Of a stretch of DNA of 64,000 nucleotides, positions 1 through 9,100 are shown piece by piece; the stretch's first letter is position 1, and each line of letters starts with the position of its first letter. The position numbers and the translations under genes are program-made. Below the pieces are notes generated by a model. The model saw only the letters and a list, made by a program, of their open reading frames with translations, was not told where the DNA came from and did not search any database. Where the stretch lies: NCBI GenBank assembly GCA_964498125.1, contig CAZCGE010000143.1, positions 1 to 64,000 of the forward strand, read 5' to 3'. This DNA is from CAMDBL01 sp964498125 (lineage in GTDB: Bacteria > Pseudomonadota > Alphaproteobacteria > Rhizobiales > Hyphomicrobiaceae).

Positions 1-59
1 ATGGCCTTCATAATCTCGAATGCCCGAGGTAGGCTCTTGATCGTCGCCCTGTGCGACAT

Positions 60-106
60 GGGGGTGCTCCATTGCTTGGACCTAGACAATCCAAGGGAGT
101 ACCCCC
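60..106. repeat. Imperfect inverted repeat upstream of the aminotransferase
   Basis: The arms 60-70 (GGGGGTGCTCC) and 96-106 pair with one mismatch, and an inner stem CTTGGA (75-80) pairs with TCCAAG (90-95). No T-run follows, so it is not a canonical rho-independent terminator. It may be the terminator or repeat of a gene outside the window. The rest of positions 1-253 shows no convincing gene. Confidence 0.4.
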
Positions 107-253
107 TTCCGTGACTGACACAATCTTCCATACGTTACCCACGACGCCATACACCTTGCGCCGTACCATCATGCGGATTAGGTTCCCGCCGCTTCCCGAG
201 TCCCCGGCGCCCCTGCCGCAACTGACGTTCAACCAAAGGAAAGGCACCGCCCC

Positions 254-1456
254 ATGGGCTTTTTCGCCGACAGTCTCAACCGCATCCAGCCATCCGCGAC
301 TATTGCCATGTCGATGAAGGCGCGGGAGCTGCAGGCGAAAGGCCGCGACATCATCATGCTGTCGCAGGGCGAGCCGGACTTCGACACGCCTGACAACGTC
401 AAGAATGCGATCAAGCGCGCGCTCGACGAGGGCAAGACCAAATACACCGATGTCGACGGCATCCCCGAGTTCAAGGCTGCGATCGTCGCCAAGTTCAAGC
501 GCGAGAACAATCTCACCTACAAGACCTCGCAGATCACCGTCGGCACCGGCGGCAAGCAGGTGCTCTACAACGCGCTGATGGCGACGCTGAACCCCGGCGA
601 CGAGGTGGTGATGCCGGCGCCGTGCTGGGTGAGCTATGCCGACATCGTGCTGCTCGGCGGCGGCAAGCCGGTGTTCGCCAACTGCCGCATCGAGGATGGC
701 TACAAGTTGCAGCCGGCAACGCTCGACAAGGCAATCACCAGGCAGACCAAGTGGTTCCTGTTCAATTCGCCGGCCAATCCGACGGGTGCTGCCTATTCGC
801 GCGAGGAATTGCAGGCGCTGACCGACGTGCTGGCGCGTCACCCGCACGTCTGGGTGCTGACCGACGACATGTACGAGCACCTGCTGTTCGACGGCCTGAA
901 GTTCGCCTCGCCGGCCGAGGTCGAGCCGGCGCTGTACGAGCGCACGCTGACCCTCAACGGCCTGTCCAAGGCCTACTGCATGACTGGCCTCAGGATCGGC
1001 TATGCCGGCGGGCCGGAGCCGCTGATCAAGGCCATGAGCAAGCTGCAATCGCAGTCGACCTCGAATCCCTCCTCGGCGATCATGTGGGGCGGCGTCGAGG
1101 CGCTGAACGGCCCGCAGGACTTCATTGCCAGGAACAACAAGGCGTTCATGGAGCGGCGCGACCTCGTGGTGTCGATGCTGAACCAGACGAGCGGGCTCAA
1201 GTGCCCGAAGCCGCAGGGTGCATTCTATGTCTACCCCTCCTGCGCGGGGTTGATCGGCAAGACCTCGCCGGGCGGCAAGAAAATCGCCAACGACGAGGAT
1301 TTCGCCCTGGCGCTGATCGAGGAGGAGGGCGTCGCCGTCGTACATGGCGCAGCCTTCGCCCAGAGCCCGGCGTTCCGCATCTCGTACGCGACCGACATCA
1401 AGGCGCTCGAGGAAGCCTGCCGGCGGATCCAGCGCTTCTGCGGCGGGATGCGATAG
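254..1456 (+). CDS. PLP-dependent class I aminotransferase (aspartate/prephenate aminotransferase type)
   Basis: The 400-residue product is a fold-type I aminotransferase, cytoplasmic, which transfers an amino group through pyridoxal phosphate. The substrate-carboxylate loop SPANPTG lies near residues 172-178, and the motif NGLSKAYCMTGLRIGY carries the Schiff-base lysine at about residue 239. Length matches the family (about 400). The start is supported by an AAGGAAAGG ribosome-binding sequence about ten bases upstream. It stands alone, followed by an inverted repeat and a convergent gene. Family members include aspartate and prephenate aminotransferases, which sequence alone does not separate, so the exact substrate is open. 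Confidence 0.93.
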   Translation: MGFFADSLNRIQPSATIAMSMKARELQAKGRDIIMLSQGEPDFDTPDNVKNAIKRALDEGKTKYTDVDGIPEFKAAIVAKFKRENNLTYKTSQITVGTGGKQVLYNALMATLNPGDEVVMPAPCWVSYADIVLLGGGKPVFANCRIEDGYKLQPATLDKAITRQTKWFLFNSPANPTGAAYSREELQALTDVLARHPHVWVLTDDMYEHLLFDGLKFASPAEVEPALYERTLTLNGLSKAYCMTGLRIGYAGGPEPLIKAMSKLQSQSTSNPSSAIMWGGVEALNGPQDFIARNNKAFMERRDLVVSMLNQTSGLKCPKPQGAFYVYPSCAGLIGKTSPGGKKIANDEDFALALIEEEGVAVVHGAAFAQSPAFRISYATDIKALEEACRRIQRFCGGMR

Positions 1457-1458
1457 GA

Positions 1459-1546
1459 CGTAGGGTGCAATAGCGAAGCGTATTGCACCGCGACAGCCAC
1501 CCCGCCGAACCGCGGTGCAATACGGCTTCGCCTATTGCACCCTACG
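1459..1546. repeat. Extragenic nested palindrome, GTAGGGTGCA family
   Basis: The outer arms CGTAGGGTGCAATA (1459-1472) and its complement (1533-1546) enclose a second inverted pair built on GTATTGCACCGCG (1479-1492) and its complement (about 1511-1525). It fills the space between two convergent genes, three bases after the aminotransferase stop codon. Related copies occur at 9622-9744, 27823 and 29623. It probably folds into a stem in RNA and could act as a bidirectional 3'-end structure. Confidence 0.8.
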
Positions 1547-1551
1547 GACGA

Positions 1552-2556
1552 TCACTTCGCCTCCGACGGCTTCAATCCCGCGGTCTGGACCAGCTTCTGG
1601 TAGCGGTCGATCTCGACCAGCAGGAACTTCTGGTGCTCGGCCATGGTGCGGCGCTCCTTGGCGAAGGCGACCGTGCCGGTTTGGCCGAAGCGCTCCTGGA
1701 TTTTCGGATCGTCAATGAACGTTTGCAGCGCGGCGTGCAGCTTGTCGACGGCCTCTTTCGGCGTGCCTTTGGGCGTATAAAGACCGTTCCAGATCACCAT
1801 GTCGAAGCCCTTCAAGCCGGATTCGGCCGACGACGGCACATCTGGCAGCGCGGCCAGCCGCGCCGCCGAGGTGACGGCGTAGGGCTTGATGGTGCCGCCC
1901 AGGATCTGCGGCGTGGCGGTCGTCGCCTGGTCGCACAGCACGTCGATCTGGCCGCCGACCAGGTCGTTCATGGCTGGGCCGGTGCCGCGGTAGGGGACGA
2001 GGGCCGGCTTGATGTCGAGCACCTGCATCAGCAGCATGGCGCACATGTAGGAATTCGAGCCGACACCGGCGTGCGCCACGGTCGCCTTGCCGCCTTGCTC
2101 CTTCAACCAGGCGACGAGCGCTGCCGCATCCTTGGTCTCCAGCGTCTTGCGGCTGGTCAGCACCATCGGTCCGGTGTTGATCAGACCGAGCGTTTCGAAG
2201 GCCGTGCCGGCGTCGTATTTGAGGTTGGCATAGAGTGCAGCCCCGGCCGGCAGGCCGCTGTGGTGCTGGAAGATGGTATAGCCGTCGGCGGGTGCGCGGG
2301 CGGCGCGCTCGGTGCCGGTGGTGCCGCCGGCGCCGCCGACGTTCTCGATGACGATCGTCTGGCCGAGCGTGCGACCCATGTGCTCGGCGGTCAGCCGCGC
2401 TAAGGTATCGGAGGGACCGCCGGCGGCGAAGGGGACGATCAGGGTGATGGCGCGGTTGGGGTAGGGTTGCGCCATGACTGGACTTGCAAGTGCCGCCAAC
2501 CCGAGCGCGGCGAGCGATGCCACGACGGCGCGGCGGGTATTTGAGCCGAAAGACAT
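1552..2556 (-). CDS. Bug/TctC-family periplasmic substrate-binding receptor
   Basis: This 334-residue secreted protein has a signal peptide (RRAVVASLAALGLAALASPVMAQ) followed by the family hallmark YPNRAITLIVPFAAGGPSD and later VPYRGTGPAMNDLVGGQ. Bug receptors bind organic acids or similar carboxylates for tripartite tricarboxylate transport or sensing. An upstream methionine twelve codons earlier is in frame, but the ATG at 2556 follows GGGAGGTTGAA, a strong ribosome-binding site. No TctA or TctB membrane component is nearby, so it is an orphan receptor and its ligand cannot be read from sequence. Confidence 0.92.
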   Translation of the reverse strand: MSFGSNTRRAVVASLAALGLAALASPVMAQPYPNRAITLIVPFAAGGPSDTLARLTAEHMGRTLGQTIVIENVGGAGGTTGTERAARAPADGYTIFQHHSGLPAGAALYANLKYDAGTAFETLGLINTGPMVLTSRKTLETKDAAALVAWLKEQGGKATVAHAGVGSNSYMCAMLLMQVLDIKPALVPYRGTGPAMNDLVGGQIDVLCDQATTATPQILGGTIKPYAVTSAARLAALPDVPSSAESGLKGFDMVIWNGLYTPKGTPKEAVDKLHAALQTFIDDPKIQERFGQTGTVAFAKERRTMAEHQKFLLVEIDRYQKLVQTAGLKPSEAK

Positions 2557-2686
2557 TTCAACCTCCCTTTTTTTCCTGGTCTGATATGGCATGGCGCGTG
2601 TGCCGCTGCCAATCCGGGTCAGCCGAACACCAGCTGCGCTGACCCTCGATGACGGAATCAGTCACCCGCCGATGTAATCGCAGCCT

Positions 2687-2731
2687 CTGCCTTTTGCGAT
2701 GCAACGTTATAACATAACGTGCAAAAGGCAG
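2687..2731. promoter_or_regulatory. Nested perfect palindrome, possible operator or transcript-end hairpin
   Basis: Outer arms CTGCCTTTTGC (2687-2697) and GCAAAAGGCAG (2721-2731) are exact complements. Inside them ACGTTAT (2704-2710) and ATAACGT (2714-2720) form a second exact pair, and GTTATAAC is itself palindromic. It lies between the monooxygenase 3' end and the Bug gene start, about 130 bases upstream of the latter. It could be an operator (GTTATAAC-like sites are typical of small dimeric repressors) or a terminator hairpin without a T-run. Confidence 0.5.
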
Positions 2732-2801
2732 GGGAATGCGCAGGGGTGGACCTGGGGAGTTTGCCCGGCACCGAGGTCTTGGCGTTTTTCTTTCGATTCA
2801 C

Positions 2802-4025
2802 TCACGTCTTCGCATAGCCCGCGATCGTCCTGTAGCCGTCGGTGAACGCGCGCATCTCGTCCTGGCTTATGACGTCCTCGATGCGGGCGAAAGGCTTGTC
2901 GTCGGTGCGGCGGAATACCTCGCCGAGGATGGCGTCCGGCGGTCGGGTGCGATTGGTCAGCACGACCTGCGACGTCGGCCCGAGCCGCAGCGCTTCATAA
3001 GCTCTCAATGCCGCCGGCGTGTTCTCGTCCGCGGCCAGACAATCGGCCAGCGCTCGGGTGTCGAGAATGGCCTGGCCGGCGCCGTTCGAGCCGCGCGGCA
3101 CCATGGGATGGGCGGCATCGCCGAGCAGCGTGACGCGGCCAAAGCTCCAGGCCGGCAGCGGGTCCTGGTCGACCATCGGGAATTCCAGGACCTGATCCGC
3201 CGCCGCCAGGAAGGCTGGAACATCGAGCCAGTCGAAGTGCCAGTCGGCGTAGGCGGGCAGAAAGTCGGACAGTCGGCCGGGCCGGTTCCAGTCGCGCTGC
3301 TGATAGGCCGGCGTCTCGATCTCGGCGACCCAGTTGACCAGCTGGCGGCCTTCGGCATCGATGGCATTGCGGATCGGGTAGATCACCAGCTTGCCGGGAT
3401 TGAACCAGCCGGCGCGGACCAGGTTGGCGCCGGCGAGAAACGGCTTCCAGCGCGTGACGCCCCGCCACATGTTGATGCCGCTGTAACGTGGCGCGCCCTC
3501 GTTTGGATAATATTGCCGTCTGATGGCGGAATTGATCCCGTCGCAGGCAATGACGGCGGCGCCCGCGACACGCTCGGCCGGCGCACCGGCTGCGTCGGTG
3601 AAAATCACCGTGACGCCGGCGCCGGTCTGCTCGACTGCAGCGCAGCGCCGACCCATGACGATCCGTTCCGCGCCGAGCCGAGAACGCGCGGCCTCGAGCA
3701 GGATCGCCTGCAGATCGGCGCGATGGATCGACAACTGCGGCGTCGCATGGCCTGCGAACCGACCGAGCGGCTCCTCGTAGATCAGCTGGCCATACCGATT
3801 GAAAAAGGTCGCGGCCGCGGTGGCGATACCGAGCCGCTCGAGCGGTGCCAACACATCGAGCGACGCCAGCTCGCGCGTGGCGTGCGGCAGCACGTTGATG
3901 CCGACCCCGACGGGCCGGAACTCGGTCGCCGCTTCATAGATGCGGGCTGGGATGCCGCGCTGATGCAGCGCCAACGCCAGCGTCAGGCCACCGATACCGC
4001 CACCGACAATGATCACATCCTGCAT
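2802..4025 (-). CDS. FAD-dependent aromatic-ring monooxygenase (salicylate/3-hydroxybenzoate hydroxylase type)
   Basis: The 407-residue protein begins MQDVIIVGGGIGG, the Rossmann FAD-binding fingerprint, and has the second FAD motif GDAAHPMVPRGSNGAGQA near residue 300. This is the class A flavoprotein hydroxylase family (UbiH/NahG-like), which uses NAD(P)H and O2 to hydroxylate aromatic rings in the cytoplasm. It starts 16 bases after the stop of the Bug receptor gene 4042-5049, so both are probably one transcript that imports and hydroxylates an aromatic carboxylate. The substrate is inferred from the pairing only. Confidence 0.9.
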   Translation of the reverse strand: MQDVIIVGGGIGGLTLALALHQRGIPARIYEAATEFRPVGVGINVLPHATRELASLDVLAPLERLGIATAAATFFNRYGQLIYEEPLGRFAGHATPQLSIHRADLQAILLEAARSRLGAERIVMGRRCAAVEQTGAGVTVIFTDAAGAPAERVAGAAVIACDGINSAIRRQYYPNEGAPRYSGINMWRGVTRWKPFLAGANLVRAGWFNPGKLVIYPIRNAIDAEGRQLVNWVAEIETPAYQQRDWNRPGRLSDFLPAYADWHFDWLDVPAFLAAADQVLEFPMVDQDPLPAWSFGRVTLLGDAAHPMVPRGSNGAGQAILDTRALADCLAADENTPAALRAYEALRLGPTSQVVLTNRTRPPDAILGEVFRRTDDKPFARIEDVISQDEMRAFTDGYRTIAGYAKT

Positions 4026-4041
4026 GCAGCGTCCCGTCTGG

Positions 4042-5049
4042 CTACTCGGCGGTGATGCGCGCGTCCTGCACGACCTTGGCCCAGCGCGGCAGATCGCGTG
4101 TGATCAGCGCTTTGAGCTGCTCGGGCGTGCCACCGGTCGCCTTCAGACCCTGCTTGGCGAGCGTCTCGCGGAAGGCCGGCGTCTGCAGCATGTCGTTGGT
4201 CACGGTGTTGTAGCGCGCCAGCGTCTCGGGCGCAGTGCCCGCCGGCGCCAGCAGGCCATACCACAAATCGACTTCGAAACCGGTGACGCCGGATTCCGCC
4301 ATTGTCGGCACATCGGCGGCGAGTGGGGAGCGCTTCGCGCCGCCAATCGCCAGCATCCGCAGCTGCTTGTCCGCGACCAGCGGCAGCGACGTATGCAATG
4401 GCAGCAGCATCGCGCTGACATGGCCGCCGACCAGATCCTTGACGGCGCCCGCCGAGCCACCGGCGTAAGGCACATGGGTCAGCTGGATGCCGGCGCTCTG
4501 CTTGAACAGCTCCATGCCCAGGTGCTGCGGCGTGCCGCGTCCGGGCGAGGCGTAATTGATTTTGGTCGGCTCCGCCTTGGCCTTGTCGATCAGGCCGCGC
4601 ACGCTGCCGACATTGAGCAAAGGATGCACCACCAGCGCCACGTCGCCGGTGGCCAGTTCCGCGATCGGCGCGAAGCTCTTCTCCGGATCGTAGGGCAGCG
4701 ACTTGAACAGGCCGGGATTCATCACGAACGTGTTGACGGTGATCAGCAGCGTATGGCCATCGGCCACGGCGCGGGCCGCCTGCCCGGTGCCGATGTTGCC
4801 GCTGGCGCCGGGCCGGTTCTCGATGACGACGGTCTGTCCCCAGCGCTGGCGCAGGTCCTCGCCCCAGGCGCGGGCGAGAATGTCGATGCCGGTGCCCGGC
4901 GTGAACGGAACGATGATCGTGACCGGGCGGTCGGAGAGTTTTTGCGCGGTCGCCGGCCCGGTAACCAGGAGGTTTGGCAGCAAAAGGATTGCGATGACGC
5001 CGAGGGTCCGGGCCACCGCCTCGCCACCGCGCCAGATGAAACGTCGCAT
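4042..5049 (-). CDS. Bug/TctC-family periplasmic substrate-binding receptor
   Basis: The 335-residue product has a membrane-spanning signal segment (about residues 14-35, ending ATAQ) and the Bug motifs RPVTIIVPFTPGTG, VIENRPGASGN and VPYAGGSAGAVKDLVGG. Start ATG at 5049 follows GGGAGGGGC at good spacing. It is first gene of a two-gene unit with the flavin monooxygenase, consistent with uptake or sensing of the hydroxylase substrate, probably an aromatic acid. No transporter membrane genes are adjacent. Confidence 0.92.
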   Translation of the reverse strand: MRRFIWRGGEAVARTLGVIAILLLPNLLVTGPATAQKLSDRPVTIIVPFTPGTGIDILARAWGEDLRQRWGQTVVIENRPGASGNIGTGQAARAVADGHTLLITVNTFVMNPGLFKSLPYDPEKSFAPIAELATGDVALVVHPLLNVGSVRGLIDKAKAEPTKINYASPGRGTPQHLGMELFKQSAGIQLTHVPYAGGSAGAVKDLVGGHVSAMLLPLHTSLPLVADKQLRMLAIGGAKRSPLAADVPTMAESGVTGFEVDLWYGLLAPAGTAPETLARYNTVTNDMLQTPAFRETLAKQGLKATGGTPEQLKALITRDLPRWAKVVQDARITAE

Positions 5050-5127
5050 GGGCCTCGCCCCTCCCTTTGAGCTGCATTTTTTGCTGATGTTCGGGAAGGT
5101 TTATCACGTGCGGCGCCCTCCCGCCAC

Positions 5128-5149
5128 GCCGGCGCGCCGGCGCGCCGGC
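5128..5149. repeat. GC-only perfect palindrome
   Basis: A 22-base self-complementary run made of overlapping GGCGCGCC units sits just before the left direct repeat of the toxin-antitoxin cassette. It could form a very stable stem or mark an insertion junction. No function is assigned. Confidence 0.5.
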
Positions 5150-5186
5150 CGCCTTTGCCCGGACAGCGCGAATCGCAGCACCCTGC
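5150..5186 (+). repeat. Left copy of a 37-bp direct repeat flanking the toxin-antitoxin cassette
   Basis: The copy begins CGCCTTTGCCCGGACAGC, identical for 18 bases to 6031-6048, and overall 33 of 37 positions match the right copy. The two copies are 881 bases apart and enclose the RelE-like toxin and its partner. Such flanking repeats are expected if the cassette arrived by recombination or duplication. Confidence 0.7.
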
Positions 5187-5234
5187 GCCTGCCGCACTCA
5201 CAGTCGGTAACAGCAGCACATCGGCCGCGATGAC

Positions 5235-5609
5235 ATGCGGAATTTCAAAACCAAATGGTTCGCGCGTTTCGCCCGCAAGCAGCGCCTGGATGACGAGTAC
5301 CTGTGCGAGGCCATTGAGCGGGCCACCGCAGGTCTCATTGACGCCGATCTCGGCGGTGGTCTTGTCAAGCAGCGGATAGCGCGGCCGGGACAGGGCCGAT
5401 CGAGTGGCTATCGGACCATCATCGCATTCCGCTCAGGGATACGCGCGGTCTTCGTTTATGGCTTCGCCAAGAACGAGTTGGACAATATCGACGACAGGGA
5501 TCTTGCAAATCTGCGCAGGTCGGCAGAAGTTTACATGGCACTCAGCGACAGCGAACTCGACAAATCCGTCGAGGACAAGCGTCTGACCGAGGTGGTCTGC
5601 GATGACTAA
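5235..5609 (+). CDS. RelE/HigB-like type II toxin
   Basis: The 124-residue protein resembles the RelE-like group related to phage Gp49 proteins (PF06296 type), whose better known relatives cleave mRNA on the ribosome. Visible hallmarks are QRIARPGQGRSSGYRTII (residues 46-63) and VFVYGFAKNELDNI (72-85), followed by a helical tail. It overlaps the next gene by eight bases (ATGACTAA), the usual coupling in toxin-first HigBA-like modules. The ATG at 5235 has only a weak ribosome-binding site. The assignment is by motif recall, not by a search. Confidence 0.85.
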   Translation: MRNFKTKWFARFARKQRLDDEYLCEAIERATAGLIDADLGGGLVKQRIARPGQGRSSGYRTIIAFRSGIRAVFVYGFAKNELDNIDDRDLANLRRSAEVYMALSDSELDKSVEDKRLTEVVCDD

Positions 5610-5958
5610 GAAGTTCCGGAGCAAGATTTCCGCGGCCGTGCACGAGTCGATGAGCGACCTGCGCAAGTCGGGCCTCATTGACGACGCTAAGATGCGCGAA
5701 TTCGACCAGTCGTGTCTAAAACCGGACAAAGAGGCTGGCGGCGGTCCGCGCGCAATGCCGGCACCCCGTCGCGCAACTGCCGGTCTGCAGTTTCGAGTGT
5801 TCAAGGATACCCTGGGCGAATGGCGCTGGCAGCTGCTGGCCGCCAATGGCATGCCAGTTGCGTCCTCGGGTGAGGGCTATAAGAGCAAGCAGGATTGCGT
5901 CTCGGCCATCGACCTGGTCAAGAGCGCCGCCAACGCCGAGATCGTGAGTGCCGCGTAG
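5602..5958 (+). CDS. Hybrid antitoxin: HigA-like N-terminal segment joined to a DUF1508 domain, no HTH
   Basis: Residues 9-41 (around AAVHESMSDLRKSGLIDD and MREFDQSCLKP) match the toxin-binding N-terminus common to HigA-like antitoxins partnered with this toxin group. In those antitoxins a helix-turn-helix domain follows at once. Here, after a Pro/Gly/Arg-rich linker (42-61), residues 63-115 instead show a DUF1508/YegP-like domain: FRVFKDTLGEWRWQLLAANG and then SGEGYKSKQDC. The start codon lies inside the toxin's last codons. Inference: it still binds the toxin but cannot repress its promoter in the usual way. A scrambled pseudo-antitoxin is the alternative. Confidence 0.8.
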   Translation: MTKKFRSKISAAVHESMSDLRKSGLIDDAKMREFDQSCLKPDKEAGGGPRAMPAPRRATAGLQFRVFKDTLGEWRWQLLAANGMPVASSGEGYKSKQDCVSAIDLVKSAANAEIVSAA

Positions 5959-6030
5959 TCTGGATTGACGCCGCGCCGATGCCGGCGAATTGGCCGAGCC
6001 GGCGGCTCCGCGCGAAACCCAGAGTCTACC

Positions 6031-6067
6031 CGCCTTTGCCCGGACAGCCAGAATCGCGGCATCCTGC
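6031..6067 (+). repeat. Right copy of the 37-bp direct repeat flanking the toxin-antitoxin cassette
   Basis: This copy differs from 5150-5186 at four positions and lies between the hybrid antitoxin and smc. Similarity fades gradually for about ten more bases, as expected for an older duplication. Confidence 0.7.
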
Positions 6068-6158
6068 ACCGACCGCAACTGGGGACGTGGCCAAATGGCC
6101 GCTTGCCGCCAGCGCCGGTCTCGGCCATATGCGGTCGGGTCACGCACCGGGAATCACC

Positions 6159-9100
6159 ATGCAGATCAACCGGCTGAGGTTGCTCGGCTTCAAATCGTTC
6201 ATCGAACCGACCGAGCTCATCGTCGAGCGCGGACTGACCGGCGTTGTCGGCCCCAACGGCTGCGGCAAGTCGAACCTGCTGGAAGCCTTGCGCTGGGTGA
6301 TGGGCGAGACCTCGCACAAATCCATGCGGGCGGCCGCCATGGACGACGTCATCTTTTCCGGCACCAACACACGCCCCGGCCGCAACATGGCCGAGGTGAC
6401 GATCTTCGTCGACAACCAGGCGCGTAAGGCACCAGCCGAGTTCAACGACGCCGACGTCATCGAGATCACGCGTCGCATCGAGCGCGAGGCGGGCTCGGCC
6501 TACCGCATCAACGGCCGCGATGTCCGGGCGCGCGACGTCAAGGTGCTGTTCGAGGACGCCGCCACCGGCGCGCGCTCGCCAGCCCTCGTGCGTCAGGGCC
6601 AGATCGGCGAGATCGTCAACGCCAAGCCCGAGCAGCGCCGCCGCATCCTGGAGGACGCCGCCGGCGTCGCCGGATTGCATACGCGCCGGCACGAGGCCGA
6701 GCTTAGATTGAAGGCGGCCGAGGGCAATCTGGCCCGGCTCGGCGATGTGCTGGGCGGGATCGGCGCGCAGATGGAAGGGCTGAAGCGACAGGCGCGCGCG
6801 GCCCGGCGCTACAAGGAGCTGTCCGGCGAGATCCGCAAGGGTGAAGCGCTGCTGTTCTACCTGGCGTGGACCGAGGCGCAGTCCCATGTCGAGACCGAGG
6901 AGGCGGCCCTTGTCGAGGTGACGCACAAGGTCGGTGTGGCGACGCAGGCCGAGGCCGAGGCATTGCGCGCCGAGATCGAGCTGGCCGCCTCATTGCAGCC
7001 GCTGCGCCAGACGGAAGCCGAGCGCGCCGCGGCCTATGCCCGGCTCAAGATCGCCGAGGAGGGATTGGAGCTGGAAGCGCGGCGGGCGGCCGAACGGCAA
7101 GGCCAGCTCGAGGCGCGACGCACCGAACTCGAGCGCGACATTGCGCGTGAGTCCGAGCTGTTGAGCGAAGCGCATGACACGATCCGCCGCCTGACCGAGG
7201 AAACGGCCGCACTCGCCTCGGCCGATGACAGCTCCAAAGCAGCCGAATCCGCGGCGCAGTCCAAGGTTGCCGACGTGGAAGCGGCGCTGGCCGCCGCCGA
7301 AACCCAGCTGCGTGCCCTGACCCACCGCACGGCCGAGTTGCGTGCCCACCGCAAGAGCCTGGAAAGTGGACTTGGCGATCGCAAGCTGCAAGCCGAGAAA
7401 CTGGCCCGCCAAACCGCCGCGCTGGACATGCAACGGCGCGAGATCGCGGCGCGGGCGCCTGATGCGGTGCGCTACGCCGAGACCACCGAGAGCTGCGACC
7501 AGCTTGCTCTGGCCGCCCAAGAGGCGGAGCGGACAGCCGCCGATGCGGAGGCCGTGTTGAAAGCCGCTACCGCCCAGTTCCGCACCCGTCAGGAGGCCAG
7601 CAGCAAGGCCAAGCTCGCCGCCGGTCAGCTAAAGACCGAAGTCGAGACCATCACCAAGCTGCTGCTGCCGCCACCCGGCGCCAAATTCGCGCCGATCGTC
7701 GACGCCGTCACGGTGGAGAACGGCTACGAGACGGCACTCGGCGCGGCGTTGGGTGACGATCTCGACGCCCCGGTCGATAGAGCCGCGCCGCTGCACTGGC
7801 GCCAGCTCGATGCACTCACCCGTCCGGCAGGGCTACCCGAGGGCGTCGAAGCCTTGGCGTTGCATGTCGAGGCCCCACAGGAGCTGGCGCGCCGCCTGTC
7901 GCAGATTGGCGTCGCCGACAGCGCCGCGGACGGCGCCCGCCTGCAGGTGCAATTGCGCCCCGGCCAACGGCTGGTCAGCCGCGACGGTGGGCTGTGGCGC
8001 TGGGATGGATTTGTCGTCGCTGCCGGCACCACCAGCCCGGCCACGAAGCGTCTTGCCGAGCGCAATCGCCTGAAGAAACTCATCCGCCAGTCCGCCAAGG
8101 CCCGCGCCGAGGCAGAGGAGATGGCCGAAGCCGAGGCCGAAGCCGCCACCGTTCTCGACGACGCCGAAAGTGCCGAACAGACGCGGCGCCAGGAGCTGCG
8201 CGACGTGCAAACGGAGCTGGCCAGCGCGCGCGCCGCGCTGGTCCTGATGCAGCGGGCCGCCCATGATACCGAAACGCGCATCGGCGCCATCGACGAGGCC
8301 GCCCAGCGCGCCAGCGAAGACTTGATGGAGGCGCAAGAGCGGGTCACGGAGATCGTGCTGTCGCTGAAGGGGCTCGCCGAGGATGACGGTGCCGAAGCCG
8401 AGCTGGCGACGGGGCAGGAGTCGGTGTCTCGGCAGCGCCTTTCGGCCTCCCAGGCCACCGCCGCGCTCAACGGTCTCATCCGCGACCGGCAAGTGCGCGA
8501 GCAGCGCACGGCAGCCCTGGAATTCGAGAGCGCGCGCTGGAGCACACGGGTGGCTGGCGCCGAGCGCCAGGCCGACAGCCTGCGCACGCGTCTCGAGGAG
8601 GCGCGCCGCCAGCTGGCGGAGTGTGCCGGCGTGCCGGCGCTGATCGCCGGGAAGCGCGACAGCCTGCGCGACGAACTGATCGCTGCCGAGCGCCAACGGC
8701 AGGAGGCGGCTGATCGGCTCGCCGAGGTCGAAACGCGGATCAGGACCGCCAAGGAGCATCTGCGCGCCGTGCAGTCCGAACTCGTCAACGAACGCGAGGG
8801 CCGGGCGCGGACCGAGGCGCGACTGGAGGCCGCACGAGCCCGTCGCGCGGAGGAGGCACGGCGCATTCGCGAGACATTGGACGTGACCCCGGACAATTGT
8901 CTGGATCTCGCCGGAATCGAGCGCGGCGCCGCACTGCCGGACTTGGCCGACGTCGACCGCCAGCTCACCCGTCTCAAGTCCGACCGCGAGCGGCTGGGGG
9001 GCGTCAATCTGCAGGCGGAAGATGAGCTGGAAACGCTCACCGCCCAGTTCACCGCCATGGACACCGAGCGCGCCGACGTCGAGCAGGCGATCAACAAGCT

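Noticed and set aside
8..1345. 445-codon minus-strand frame opposite the aminotransferase
   Set aside because: The translation is Arg/Gly/Leu-rich without motifs, and the plus strand encodes a full aminotransferase with a ribosome-binding site.
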